Shown here: piece by piece, positions 48,565-59,331 of the stretch
Position numbering within the stretch: position 1 is the first letter of the stretch
Layout of the letters: every line of letters starts with the position of its first letter
Translations under genes and position numbers: made by a program
The notes under the pieces: model-generated
Database searches by the model: none
The model's input: only the letters and a program-made list of their open reading frames with translations
What the model was told of the DNA's origin: nothing
Source of the DNA: Candidatus Saccharimonadota bacterium
Lineage (GTDB): Bacteria > Patescibacteriota > Saccharimonadia > Saccharimonadales > Saccharimonadaceae
NCBI GenBank assembly: GCA_017432305.1
Contig: JAFRJK010000006.1
Coordinates: 1-64,000, forward strand
Length of the DNA: 64,000 bases
Direction of reading: 5' to 3'

Positions 48565-49098
48565 CTAGACTTCGTACTCTTTAATTTCGCCGTTTTCTAA
48601 GCTAAAACTCCAGAAATCTGTATCATCGTCATACCCGACAATATTGAAATGCATTGTCTTGAGAAAAGAGCCATGCGCGACGATTAAAACTGATGAATCT
48701 GGAGAATTTTCTGCCTTAATTTTTTCTAGCGCTCTTTTTGAACGGGCAAGCAAATCTTTAATCGGCTCGATTCCGCCCTCATTCGAGTTTATCCTTCTAT
48801 CATAGTCATCCATGGTCCAAGTTTTAGGATCGGAACCTTCGAGGCTACCAAAATAGCGCTCTTTTAGATCGTCCATGAAAATGATTTCACATTGTCCATC
48901 AACTGCAATTTTCGCCGTTTCCGCCGCCCGTGAAAGTGGCGACGCATAGCAAATATCAAAATGGTAGGATTTTAGTTTTTCTCGTAGTTCTTCAGCCTGC
49001 TTTATTCCAGTTTCGTTCAAAGGAATATCAACTTGGCCTTGGGCTCTATGTTCTAAATTCCAATCAGTTTGTCCATGTCTAGCTAAATAAAGTTTCAT
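48565..49098 (-). CDS. Histidine phosphatase (phosphoglycerate mutase-like)
   Basis: A 177-residue enzyme of the branch-1 histidine phosphatase family. The opening YLARHGQTDWN carries the catalytic His of RHG, with the second arginine in SPLSRAAETA, the acid in ERYFGSLEG and the second His in IVAHGSFLK. Members hydrolyse sugar phosphates or other phospho-compounds; the residues that make cofactor-dependent mutases are less clear, and a separate gpmI exists at 14860. ATG 49098 is chosen because it follows TATAAT (minus strand, 49105-49110) by six bases: leaderless. The longer frame crosses that promoter and the cassette site. Confidence 0.88.
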   Translation of the reverse strand: MKLYLARHGQTDWNLEHRAQGQVDIPLNETGIKQAEELREKLKSYHFDICYASPLSRAAETAKIAVDGQCEIIFMDDLKERYFGSLEGSDPKTWTMDDYDRRINSNEGGIEPIKDLLARSKRALEKIKAENSPDSSVLIVAHGSFLKTMHFNIVGYDDDTDFWSFSLENGEIKEYEV

Positions 49099-49118
49099 AG
49101 AAAAATTATAGCATAATT

Positions 49119-49134
49119 GCCACCCCTCTAAAAA
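49119..49134 (-). repeat. Lone degenerate cassette site
   Basis: On the minus strand it reads TTTTTAGAGGGGTGGC, 14 of 16 bases identical to TTTTTGGAGGGGTGGG, and is preceded by GTCGGA as real sites are preceded by TTGGA. No cassette follows; it sits between two divergent promoters. It looks like a scar of a lost cassette. Confidence 0.55.
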
Positions 49135-49159
49135 TCCGACAGGGTAAAACAGAGTATGG

Positions 49160-49165
49160 TATAAT
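49160..49165 (+). promoter_or_regulatory. -10 box of leaderless hisS mRNA
   Basis: TATGGTATAAT ends at 49165 and the ATG follows after six bases. Confidence 0.6.
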
Positions 49166-49171
49166 AAAACT

Positions 49172-50476
49172 ATGAAGAAAATGAATACATCCCCAATTTC
49201 TGGCATGCAGGAGCTAACTCCCGGAAAGCAGGCCACTTTCGACAAACTTAAAAACGAGATTGATCGGGTGTATCATTCCCACGGTTTTTTGTCTGTTGAA
49301 ACCCCGACGATTGAGCGAAACGAAATTCTTCTCGCGAAAGCTGGTGGCGATACCGAAAAACAGATTTATAAGGTCTTTAAAACTGCCGAAACTACTGATG
49401 ATGCGGATCAAGCTCTTCGTTTCGACCATACTGTCCCACTCGCTCGCTATGTCGTCGAGCATGAAAACGATTTAACTTTTCCATTTAAAGTTACCCAAAT
49501 CGGCAAAAATTTTCGCGGTGAGCGCGCCCAGAAAGGCCGTTTTCGCGAATTTTACCAACTCGATGTCGACGTCATTGGCCGAAATGAGTTAAGTCTCGCT
49601 TATGATGTCGAAGTTGTGAAAACTGCTTACGATGCGCTAAAAACTTTCATAAAACCGGAAATGAAAATCCGTATTTCGAACCGAAAAATCCTCTCCGGCC
49701 TTCTCCAGGAACTCGGGCTCGTAACGAAATCTGAAGATATATTCTCAATCGTTGACCACGCCGAAAAGGTCCCGAAAGAAAAGACTATTTCCGCTTTTGA
49801 AGAAATTGGTATGTCTGTTGCTGAAATTGAAAAATTGACAACTTTCATGGAAATTAACGGTTTGCGCGAAGAAGTAATCGAAAGCCTTAAAGATCTCGGA
49901 ATCGAAAATGAAACCTATAAGCTCGGCGTTGATGAGCTAGAAAAAGTCTTAGATTTTCTTGAAAAACAGGGGATGAAAGACGTTGTGGTCGGCGATATGC
50001 TGATCGTCCGCGGACTTGATTATTATACCGGCTCAGTTTTTGAAACTTTCCTCCCAGAATATCGCGAAATTGGCTCGATTTGTTCCGGTGGTCGTTACGA
50101 AAATTTGGCAGGGAATTATACCGACCAAAAGTTCCCTGGTGTCGGGATTTCGATTGGTTTAACTCGTCTCTTCTATATCTTAAACGAAAATAATCTTCTA
50201 GATAGCGCTGAAGAAAAGCCACTCGACCTCGTCTTAATCCCATTTTCCGAAAAAGAATACGAATATACCTTTAAACTTGCTGAAAATCTCCGAGAAAGCG
50301 GAAAGAAGGTCGACATAAACTTGACCGATAAAAAAGTCGGCGATAAATTTACTTATGCTGCGAAAATCGCGAAATTTGCTTCCGTCATTGGCGAAAATGA
50401 AGTCTCGACAGGGAACATCGAAGTAAAAAACCTCGAAACTGGCGAAAAAATTAAGCTCGAGGACTATATTCGCTAA
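49172..50476 (+). CDS. hisS: Histidyl-tRNA synthetase
   Basis: A 434-residue class II synthetase. Landmarks are the N-terminal SGMQELTPGKQ, motif 2 with RFDHTVPLARYV and IGKNFRGERAQKGRFREFYQLDVDVIG, the His-specific loops LDYYTGSVFE (His A) and ICSGGRYENLAG, and the C-terminal anticodon-binding domain from about 340. Length fits bacterial HisRS (about 420-430). The start lies six bases behind a TATAAT, so it is leaderless. The rRNA methyltransferase follows 9 nt later. Confidence 0.95.
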   Translation: MKKMNTSPISGMQELTPGKQATFDKLKNEIDRVYHSHGFLSVETPTIERNEILLAKAGGDTEKQIYKVFKTAETTDDADQALRFDHTVPLARYVVEHENDLTFPFKVTQIGKNFRGERAQKGRFREFYQLDVDVIGRNELSLAYDVEVVKTAYDALKTFIKPEMKIRISNRKILSGLLQELGLVTKSEDIFSIVDHAEKVPKEKTISAFEEIGMSVAEIEKLTTFMEINGLREEVIESLKDLGIENETYKLGVDELEKVLDFLEKQGMKDVVVGDMLIVRGLDYYTGSVFETFLPEYREIGSICSGGRYENLAGNYTDQKFPGVGISIGLTRLFYILNENNLLDSAEEKPLDLVLIPFSEKEYEYTFKLAENLRESGKKVDINLTDKKVGDKFTYAAKIAKFASVIGENEVSTGNIEVKNLETGEKIKLEDYIR

Positions 50477-50485
50477 TTCCCCGCT

Positions 50486-51160
50486 ATGCCATCTCGAAAA
50501 TTTGAGCTCGACCAACATTTCTTAAAATCTCCAAGATTAGCTTTAATGTTAATCGGCCATTCAAATATTCGAAAAAATGACACCGTTCTCGAAATCGGCG
50601 CTGGCTCCGGTGTGATTACAATTGCGCTCTCGAAACGTTGTAAAAAGGTTATTGCAGTCGAGCCAGACAGGGAAACTGCCGAAAAACTAAAGAAAAACCT
50701 TGAAAAATACGAGATAAAAAACGTCGAACTAATCGAGAAAGACTTTCGCGAAATTAAACTTCCAACCGAGCCATATAAAGTTTTCGCAAATCCGCCATTT
50801 AGGATGAGCGCTGAAATTTTTTATAGACTTCTAAATCTCGAAAATAAAGAGGGTAAAATCGTTAAAAAATCCGAAAATAACAGAGGAAATGTTGTAGGCC
50901 TATGGCCTTCCGCGTCCCAAGTGGCGGTAAAAAATACAACATTTTCGGAATCAACATTTCCTAAATCTATCTACCTAATTCTCCAGAAAAATCTCGCTTT
51001 GAAGCTTATTCCGACCGACCGCCATTATACGAGCCAGCTCGGAAAAATTCTCCAAAAATCCTACGACACAAAAATCCGCTATCCGATGAAGAAAACTGAT
51101 TTCACTCCCCCACCAGCTGTCGATACAGTTCTTTTCGAGGCAAAACTCCGCCAAGAATAA
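50486..51160 (+). CDS. rRNA adenine N6-methyltransferase (KsgA/Erm superfamily) with in-frame insert
   Basis: A 224-residue methyltransferase. The opening FELDQHFLKSPRLALML and motif I VLEIGAGSGVITIAL resemble Erm-type methylases that dimethylate A2058 of 23S rRNA. The catalytic motif is ANPPF rather than the usual N-(I/L)-P-(Y/F). KsgA at 23341 is the housekeeping paralog. Between SAEIFYRLLN and SIYLILQKN, related proteins have about ten residues; here there are about 40 more. The extra part is encoded by a 92-bp imperfect palindrome (50871-50962). The frame stays open through the insert. Whether it is active, or confers macrolide resistance, cannot be told. Confidence 0.8.
   Translation: MPSRKFELDQHFLKSPRLALMLIGHSNIRKNDTVLEIGAGSGVITIALSKRCKKVIAVEPDRETAEKLKKNLEKYEIKNVELIEKDFREIKLPTEPYKVFANPPFRMSAEIFYRLLNLENKEGKIVKKSENNRGNVVGLWPSASQVAVKNTTFSESTFPKSIYLILQKNLALKLIPTDRHYTSQLGKILQKSYDTKIRYPMKKTDFTPPPAVDTVLFEAKLRQE
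50871..50962. repeat. Palindromic insertion element inside the methyltransferase gene
   Basis: Arms CCGAAAAT (50871) / ATTTTCGG (50941-50948), AATGTTGTA (50888-50896) / TACAACATT (50935-50943) and AGGAAATGTTG (50884-50894) / CAACATTTCCT (50952-50962). The inner part has GGCCTATGGCC and CCGC/GCGG. The insert codes for about 31 residues without stop. It is like the small palindromic elements known to insert in frame in some reduced genomes. Confidence 0.65.
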
Positions 51161-51179
51161 AAGAGCTACGCAATTCCCT

Positions 51180-51932
51180 TTACTCTTTATTTAGCCCAAT
51201 ATCGAAATATCTCTTAATATAGCTCCAATCCCAGCTCGTATCAAACCCGGTTGTCTCGAAGTCGTTAAACTTAAAATATGGCATCCCCGCAGCGTTCGAT
51301 TTTTGCATGATTTTTGCCGTTTTTGCAGTGTTCTCACGTACCTGTTCGAGCATTTTATGGTTATTGTAGCAGTCTTTAAAGCTCTCCCCTAGCCCGATTT
51401 CTTCCCCAATATTAATCCAATAATTCTCTGGAATACTCATCATCGGCGCACCTTTTGCGTTTCCAATTCCCTTCGAGTGGTAGTCGTAGTAGAGTGCTGC
51501 CATCGTTGCGTGATAATAGTCCCAGAAGCGATTCTCTTCTGTCGCACAAAGCGTTGCTTCCGCCGCTAGTTCAGACATCTCTCCTGCTTCCCCATATTCG
51601 TTCAAAAAGTCCGTAATTCTAATCTCGAATACGACGTCGTTCTCTTTCAAATATTTCTCAAATTCCGCTTGTTCGTTCATAATTGCGCGCGAAAAATAAT
51701 CACAATACGGGCACATTACATCGGTTGTCATTACGAAGTGGTTTTTTGCCTTTACATCCCCAATCGTCGTTCTCTCATCCCAAATTCCGGACAAATCTGC
51801 GTTTTTTGGCATCGCCACAAAAATTAACACGATAAAAGTTAAAATGATTAAAACAAGCACAACAATCCTTGCGACCGCTCCTGCATTTCCCTTTGTATTT
51901 TTTTCTGCTAGAATCTCTGTACTTCCCGCCAT
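51180..51932 (-). CDS. Membrane-anchored DsbA-like thioredoxin-fold protein
   Basis: A 250-residue protein: a short N-terminal cytoplasmic segment, one membrane helix (about 22-43) and an extracytoplasmic thioredoxin-fold domain with the active site MCPYCDYFS (about residue 72), a helical insert rich in aromatic residues and the cis-proline region AAGMPYFKF. CPYC is a redox-active pair as in disulfide oxidases or isomerases. It overlaps by one base with the upstream membrane gene, so they are an operon. Probable role: forming or reshuffling disulfides in surface proteins such as the cysteine-containing pilin and anchored proteins of this window. Confidence 0.85.
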   Translation of the reverse strand: MAGSTEILAEKNTKGNAGAVARIVVLVLIILTFIVLIFVAMPKNADLSGIWDERTTIGDVKAKNHFVMTTDVMCPYCDYFSRAIMNEQAEFEKYLKENDVVFEIRITDFLNEYGEAGEMSELAAEATLCATEENRFWDYYHATMAALYYDYHSKGIGNAKGAPMMSIPENYWINIGEEIGLGESFKDCYNNHKMLEQVRENTAKTAKIMQKSNAAGMPYFKFNDFETTGFDTSWDWSYIKRYFDIGLNKE

Positions 51933-52543
51933 TACTTTTTACCTTTCTTTTCCTTATATTTTTCTTCCATCAAAATCGCGTAAGTTTCGAATCCAACTTT
52001 TTTTAGAGCGAGCAGGGCGATAATAATCGACGCTGCCGTTAAAATCCAGCTAATCGTTCCCGCTACCGCCATCCCAGATGAACCCATAATTGAGATAATG
52101 ATCGGTGCTAAAATCGTCGTTCCGCAAGTCGGACAGCCCGAACCGAGGATAATTAGCCCAGTAACAATTCCCACATTTTGGATATTTGCCGAATCTTTGC
52201 GATATTTAAAGACGAACACAACTAAACTGATCAAAACTGATTGTAAGATCGTGACGATAAAAATGAAAATCCAATCAACAAAAATTCGATTCACTCCGAA
52301 AGTCCCGAGGAATGCATCTCTTAAAATCTCTAGCTTACCAACAAAATCGACATGAATAAAGAGATTAAAACTTGCCGAACCGCCAGCCAACATATTAAGT
52401 AGCGTTCCGAAAACTATAAAGGAAATCAAAAAGGTAATAAGAAAGCGCTTTTTCTTTGTTGCGAGAATTGCTCCATAAATCGCTAACTTAAATTCATCAG
52501 CCCATCTCTGAACCTTTGAATAAAATTTCTTTCCTCCACTCAT
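51932..52543 (-). CDS. Polytopic membrane protein with GCPTCG redox-like motif
   Basis: A 203-residue membrane protein with about five helices. One helix ends in GSGCPTCGTTILAPI, a CxxC pair that suggests thiol chemistry or metal binding within the membrane. It is read ahead of the DsbA-like gene with a one-base overlap. Together they may be a two-part oxidase system in which the membrane partner re-oxidises or reduces the thioredoxin-like protein, as DsbB, DsbD or VKOR do, though it does not match those families. ATG 52543 is preferred: TTGTGTTATACT lies directly upstream, and no ribosome site precedes the longer start. Confidence 0.7.
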   Translation of the reverse strand: MSGGKKFYSKVQRWADEFKLAIYGAILATKKKRFLITFLISFIVFGTLLNMLAGGSASFNLFIHVDFVGKLEILRDAFLGTFGVNRIFVDWIFIFIVTILQSVLISLVVFVFKYRKDSANIQNVGIVTGLIILGSGCPTCGTTILAPIIISIMGSSGMAVAGTISWILTAASIIIALLALKKVGFETYAILMEEKYKEKKGKK

Positions 52544-52746
52544 GTTTTTAGTATAACACAATTTTTTATTAAAAACGGGGGAATTTAAAAGGCCTTAAAA
52601 TTTCTGAATTACCGCTATAAAACCGAACAAATTTCAGAAAAACCGAACGAAAAGGGAATATTGAATAAAATAAAACAGAGAAAAGTCAAACGGGGAAAAT
52701 GTGGAAAACTGCTAAAGCTAGAACATAGAAAAGCATAAAAACAATA

Positions 52747-52914
52747 TTGACTTCTTCTCTGCTAATGCTAAAATTAAAGTAAGATTTGGTCGCAGGTTGA
52801 GAGAGCGCCAAATCGAGAAGAGAAATCGGTGGAGTGTGAAGTTATTAAAAGGTTTTATTTCACCTAGAAATTAAAAAGATTTTAAAATGCGTCAGAGAGT
52901 GGCGCATTTTTTTA
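52747..52914 (+). ncRNA. Candidate structured small RNA with own promoter and terminator
   Basis: TTGACT (52747-52752), 16 nt and TAAAAT (52769-52774) make a good promoter. A transcript from about 52781 would begin with the hairpin GATTTGG.CGC/GCG.CCAAATC (52783-52814), continue through a purine-rich stretch with the loose hairpin GTGAA/TTCAC, and end at AAATGCG/CGCATTT plus TTTTTTT (52885-52914). No start codon with a ribosome site and open frame of length is seen. It fits none of 6S, SRP, tmRNA or RNase P as I know them. Confidence 0.45.
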
Positions 52915-52958
52915 TTTTATGATAAGATATATTCATAGCGCACCTGCGCTAGTATTAT

Positions 52959-52968
52959 TTGGCGCTGT
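52959..52968 (+). repeat. Partial repeat of the tRNA-Cys 5' end
   Basis: TTGGCGCTGT is repeated at 53028-53037, the start of tRNA-Cys. Behind the first copy comes a small hairpin (AGGC-AAA-GCCT) and then unrelated sequence. It is too short to be a tRNA and may be a duplication remnant. Confidence 0.4.
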
Positions 52969-53029
52969 AGGCAAAGCCTTCATCGCCAGCGTTCGTCGAT
53001 AAAAATAATTTACTTCTATCTACTCACTT

Positions 53030-53103
53030 GGCGCTGTGGCGGAGTGGTTACGCAGAGGTCTGCAAAACCTTGTACACCGGTTCAATTCCGGTCGGCGCCT
53101 CCA
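53030..53103 (+). tRNA. tRNA-Cys (anticodon GCA), CCA encoded
   Basis: Acceptor GGCGCTG/CGGCGCC, anticodon loop CTGCAAA, T-loop TTCAATT, discriminator T and encoded CCA at 53101-53103. First of three tRNAs in a row. Confidence 0.95.
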
Positions 53104-53119
53104 AACAAAATAATAACGA

Positions 53120-53204
53120 GCCCGAATGGCGGAATTGGTATACGCGTTCGACTTAAAATCGAATGGAGAAATCCATATGGGTTCAAGTCCCATTTCGGGC
53201 ACCA
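53120..53204 (+). tRNA. tRNA-Leu (anticodon TAA), CCA encoded
   Basis: Acceptor GCCCGAA/TTCGGGC, anticodon loop CTTAAAA, class II variable arm (GGAGAAATCC), T-loop TTCAAGT and encoded CCA. The third tRNA-Leu of the window (with CAG at 13415 and TAG at 35263). Confidence 0.95.
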
Positions 53205-53257
53205 CGTCCTTTATGTAGTTGTAAAAACCATAAAAACCTGCTATAATACAGGTATAT

Positions 53258-53334
53258 GCGAATGTAGCTCAGTTGTTTAGAGCGCTTCCTTGCCAAGGAA
53301 GAGGTCGAGAGTTAGAGTCTCTTCATTCGCACCA
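53258..53334 (+). tRNA. tRNA-Gly (anticodon GCC) with unusual elbow
   Basis: Acceptor GCGAATG/CATTCGC, anticodon loop TTGCCAA and encoded CCA. Its D-loop reads AGTTGTTTA where GG is expected, and its T-loop reads TTAGAGT where TTC is expected. The universally conserved G19-C56 pair at the elbow is thus replaced by T19-A56, a matched change. It has its own TATAAT (53242-53247) and a very strong terminator. Confidence 0.88.
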
Positions 53335-53373
53335 CTAAGTCCCTGCTGACCCCCCTCAGCAGGGACTTAGTGG
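53332..53373 (+). terminator. Strong terminator of tRNA-Gly
   Basis: An 18-bp perfect stem CCACTAAGTCCCTGCTGA / TCAGCAGGGACTTAGTGG with a C6 loop, followed by TTTT. The stem includes the encoded CCA of the tRNA, an unusually tight fusion. Confidence 0.85.
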
Positions 53374-53465
53374 TTTTAGGAGGAAAATTTATAGCCAAAA
53401 GCAGAATAGGCTAGTTAAAAATATCATTCTGTGCTAAAATAGAGATATAAATAAAAGGAGTAAAA

Positions 53466-54059
53466 ATGCCAATTTGGTTAATCATCGTCCTTGCTATTGT
53501 AGTAGTTCTTCTACTTGTAGTTTGGGGCTCTTATAATGGATTAGTAAAACTTAACGAACGCGTTGAGGAAGCTTGGTCTGATATCACGGTCCAATTAAAA
53601 CGCCGTTCTGATCTCATTCCTAACCTCGTTGAAACTGTTAAGGGTTACGCAAAACACGAAACCGAAGCGATTAAACAAGTTTCTGATGCTCGTGCAAAAA
53701 TGATGGGTGCTCGCTCGGTCCAAGAAACTGCTGAGGCTGATAAAAGCTTCATGGGTGCGCTTTCTCGCATCATGGCTATTTCCGAATCTTATCCGGAACT
53801 TAAAGCTGATGCGAACTTCCGCCAACTTACTGAAGAATTAACTGATACGGAAGATAAAATCCAAGCTGCACGTCGTTTCTATAACGCTGGTGTGAAAGAT
53901 TTTAATACGAAAGTTAAACTCTTCCCGACCACTCTTATCAACTCGATGCTCCTCCACTTCAAAGCTCGTGAATATTACGAAGTTGATGAAGAAGAAGCAA
54001 AGAAAATTAACGAAGCTCCAAAAGTTAGCTTCTCTGACGACAAAAAAGAAGAGAAATAA
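53466..54059 (+). CDS. LemA family protein
   Basis: A 197-residue protein with an N-terminal membrane helix (2-22) and a long four-helix cytoplasmic or surface part. The family region LNERVEEAWSDITVQLKRRSDLIPNLVETVKGYAKHE is unmistakable. LemA is linked in other bacteria to membrane homeostasis and often stands next to HtpX, as here. AAAGGAG precedes the ATG. The HtpX ATG follows directly after the stop. Confidence 0.93.
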   Translation: MPIWLIIVLAIVVVLLLVVWGSYNGLVKLNERVEEAWSDITVQLKRRSDLIPNLVETVKGYAKHETEAIKQVSDARAKMMGARSVQETAEADKSFMGALSRIMAISESYPELKADANFRQLTEELTDTEDKIQAARRFYNAGVKDFNTKVKLFPTTLINSMLLHFKAREYYEVDEEEAKKINEAPKVSFSDDKKEEK

Positions 54060-54924
54060 ATGTACAAGCAGATCGCAGCCAATAAACGCAATACAATTAT
54101 TATCATGAGCTTATTCGTGGTAATAATTGCTGCTATTGGCTGCGCTTTTGCGTATGCTTTTAACGACTGGGCCATAACGATTTATGTTCTAGTCGTTGCA
54201 AGCATCTATGCTTTAATTCAATATTTCCTCGCGACAAAACTTGCGGTTGCGATGACTGGCGCGAAAGAAATTGAAAAAAGAGATAACCCTCGACTCTATC
54301 GCGTGGTTGAAAATCTTGCGATTACCGCCGGCCTCCCGATGCCGAAAGTGTATATTATCGACGATCCAGCGCCGAACGCTTTTGCGACCGGGCGTGATCC
54401 AGAACATGCAGTTGTTGCCGCGACTACTGGGCTAATTGATATTATGGATGATAATGAGCTTACTGCCGTAATGGCGCACGAAATGTCCCACGTTAAAAAC
54501 TATGACATTCGTGTTTCGATGATTGTTTTCGGCTTAGTCTGTTTGATCGGTTTTATCTCCGATCTTGGTTTTAGGATGCTTTATTATGGAAATCGCCGCA
54601 GTAGTAGTGATGAGGATCGTTCCCCGGTCGGTTTCATTATTATCTTAGTGACAAGCATCTTAGCTCCGCTCGTAGCGGCTCTCGCCCAAATGGCAATCTC
54701 GCGTGAGCGTGAATATCTTGCTGATATCTCCGCCGTAAAACTTACTCGTTTCCCGGAAGGTATGATTTCCGCACTTAAGAAGCTCGACGAACAAGGCCAG
54801 CCTATGAAACGTCAAAATTCTGCTGCCGCTCAAATGTATATTAATAATCCGATGAAAAAAGGTGTAATTTCGAAGCTCTTTAGCACCCATCCGCCAATTG
54901 AAGACAGAATCGAAAGGCTTGAAA

Positions 54925-54944
<20 letters not shown>
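54060..54944 (+). CDS. htpX: Protease HtpX homolog
   Basis: A 294-residue membrane zinc protease of the M48 family that degrades misfolded membrane proteins. Two helices at about 18-60, then PRLYRVVENLAITAGLPMPKVYIID, the zinc motif HEMSH (about 140-144), a second pair of helices and REREYLADISAVKLT, the third ligand Glu. FSTHPPIEDRIERL closes the domain. It is immediately continuous with lemA. The next gene starts inside its last 20 bases. Confidence 0.96.
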
Positions 54945-57995
<3,051 letters not shown>

Positions 57996-58013
57996 AGCTT
58001 AAGCTTTTTGTGA

Positions 58014-58019
58014 TATAAT
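58014..58019 (+). promoter_or_regulatory. -10 box of eno
   Basis: GTGATATAAT ends at 58019, nine bases before the ATG. A palindrome AAAGCTTAAGCTTT just upstream may terminate ligA. Confidence 0.6.
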
Positions 58020-58028
58020 ATAAGGGAT

Positions 58029-59330
58029 ATGAATAATGAGTTAACGATTAACGGGATTCGTGCTCGACAGGTTTTGGATAGTCGAGGGAATCCGACCGTG
58101 GAAGCCGACGTATTTTTGTCGAGCGGACACGTTGGGCGGGCAATCGTTCCGAGTGGTGCATCGACTGGTGTGGGCGAGGCACTTGAACTTCGAGATGGCG
58201 ACCCGTCTTATTATGGCGGCAAAGGTGTTTTAAAAGCCGTCTGGAATGTAAATAGTAAAATTAGGGATGTGCTTGTTGGGAACACCGCCGACCAGCGCGC
58301 AGTCGATGAGATGATGCTCGACCTTGATGGTACGAATAATAAATCGAACCTCGGTGCGAACGCAATTCTCGCTGTTTCCCTTGCAAACGCAAAGGCACTC
58401 GCAAAGGCCTATAATCTTCATTTCTACGAATATATCGCGAAACTTGCCGGAACGGAAAACGAAATGTCGATTCCGATGCCGATGATGAACGTGATGAATG
58501 GTGGTGCGCATGCTGATTGGTCGACCGATTTTCAAGAATACATGATTATTCCAAACGGCGCCGATAATATTAACGATGCAATTCGAATGGGTGCAGAAGT
58601 CTTTCACTCGCTAAAGAAAGTTCTAAAAGATAAAGACTACCCGACTACAGTTGGCGATGAAGGTGGTTACGCTCCGAAAGTTCGCGACGGAAATAATGAA
58701 CCGCTTGAATGTATCCGTCAAGCCATCCTTGATGCTGGTTACCGCCCAGGCGAAGATATTTCGATGGCGATGGATGTTGCAAGTTCGGAATTCTATGAAG
58801 ATGGGCACTACGCTCTTAAGACTAACGGCGATTGGAAATCGAGTGAAGATTTAATCAATTGGTATGAATGGATTCTCGAGAATTACCCAGTTGTTTCAAT
58901 CGAAGATGGTCTTTCTGAGAGTGATTGGGACGGTTGGAAAGTCTTAACCGAACGTCTTGGCGATAAAGTCCAACTTGTTGGCGACGATCTCTTTGTCACG
59001 AACACAAAACTCCTCGAAAAGGGAATTAACGAAAAAGCCGGAAACTCAATCCTAATTAAGCCAAACCAAATCGGAACTCTCTCCGAAACAATCGACGCTG
59101 TCTTAATGGCGAAAAAAGCTGGATTTAAAACTGTGATGTCTCACCGCTCTGGCGAGTCGGAAGATAATACGATTTCCCATCTTGCGGTTGGTCTCGGAAC
59201 TGGCCAAATTAAGACTGGCTCCCTCTCTCGAAGCGAACGTATTTCGAAATATAATGAACTAATGCGCATCGCTGAAGGAAATTCGAGCCTCGGATTGTTT
59301 AATCCATTTAAAGAAGAAAAGGAAGGATAA
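58029..59330 (+). CDS. eno: Enolase
   Basis: A 433-residue glycolytic enzyme converting 2-phosphoglycerate to phosphoenolpyruvate. It starts with [24 protein letters not shown], has the catalytic Glu in the GDEGGYAPK region, metal ligands in [25 protein letters not shown] and [10 protein letters not shown], the catalytic Lys in [10 protein letters not shown] and the signature [18 protein letters not shown]. Length is usual. With pgi and gpmI it completes part of a glycolytic pathway across the window. The next gene follows after one base. Confidence 0.97.
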   Translation: MNNELTINGIRARQVLDSRGNPTVEADVFLSSGHVGRAIVPSGASTGVGEALELRDGDPSYYGGKGVLKAVWNVNSKIRDVLVGNTADQRAVDEMMLDLDGTNNKSNLGANAILAVSLANAKALAKAYNLHFYEYIAKLAGTENEMSIPMPMMNVMNGGAHADWSTDFQEYMIIPNGADNINDAIRMGAEVFHSLKKVLKDKDYPTTVGDEGGYAPKVRDGNNEPLECIRQAILDAGYRPGEDISMAMDVASSEFYEDGHYALKTNGDWKSSEDLINWYEWILENYPVVSIEDGLSESDWDGWKVLTERLGDKVQLVGDDLFVTNTKLLEKGINEKAGNSILIKPNQIGTLSETIDAVLMAKKAGFKTVMSHRSGESEDNTISHLAVGLGTGQIKTGSLSRSERISKYNELMRIAEGNSSLGLFNPFKEEKEG

Positions 59331-59331
59331 T

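Larger units (their letters stand above)
52544..53029. other. Gene-free stretch with a small RNA and tRNA-like fragment
   Basis: About 485 bp without protein genes. It holds, in order, an AT-rich stretch with no recognised feature (52562-52745), a promoter and putative RNA (52747-52914), a second weak promoter and the hairpin AGCGCA-CC-TGCGCT (52937-52950), and a fragment that repeats the 5' end of tRNA-Cys (52959-52968). Confidence 0.5.

Noticed and set aside
52562-52745. Possible gene or rRNA in the AT-rich stretch
   Set aside because: No open frame, no rRNA-like block and no repeat could be supported.
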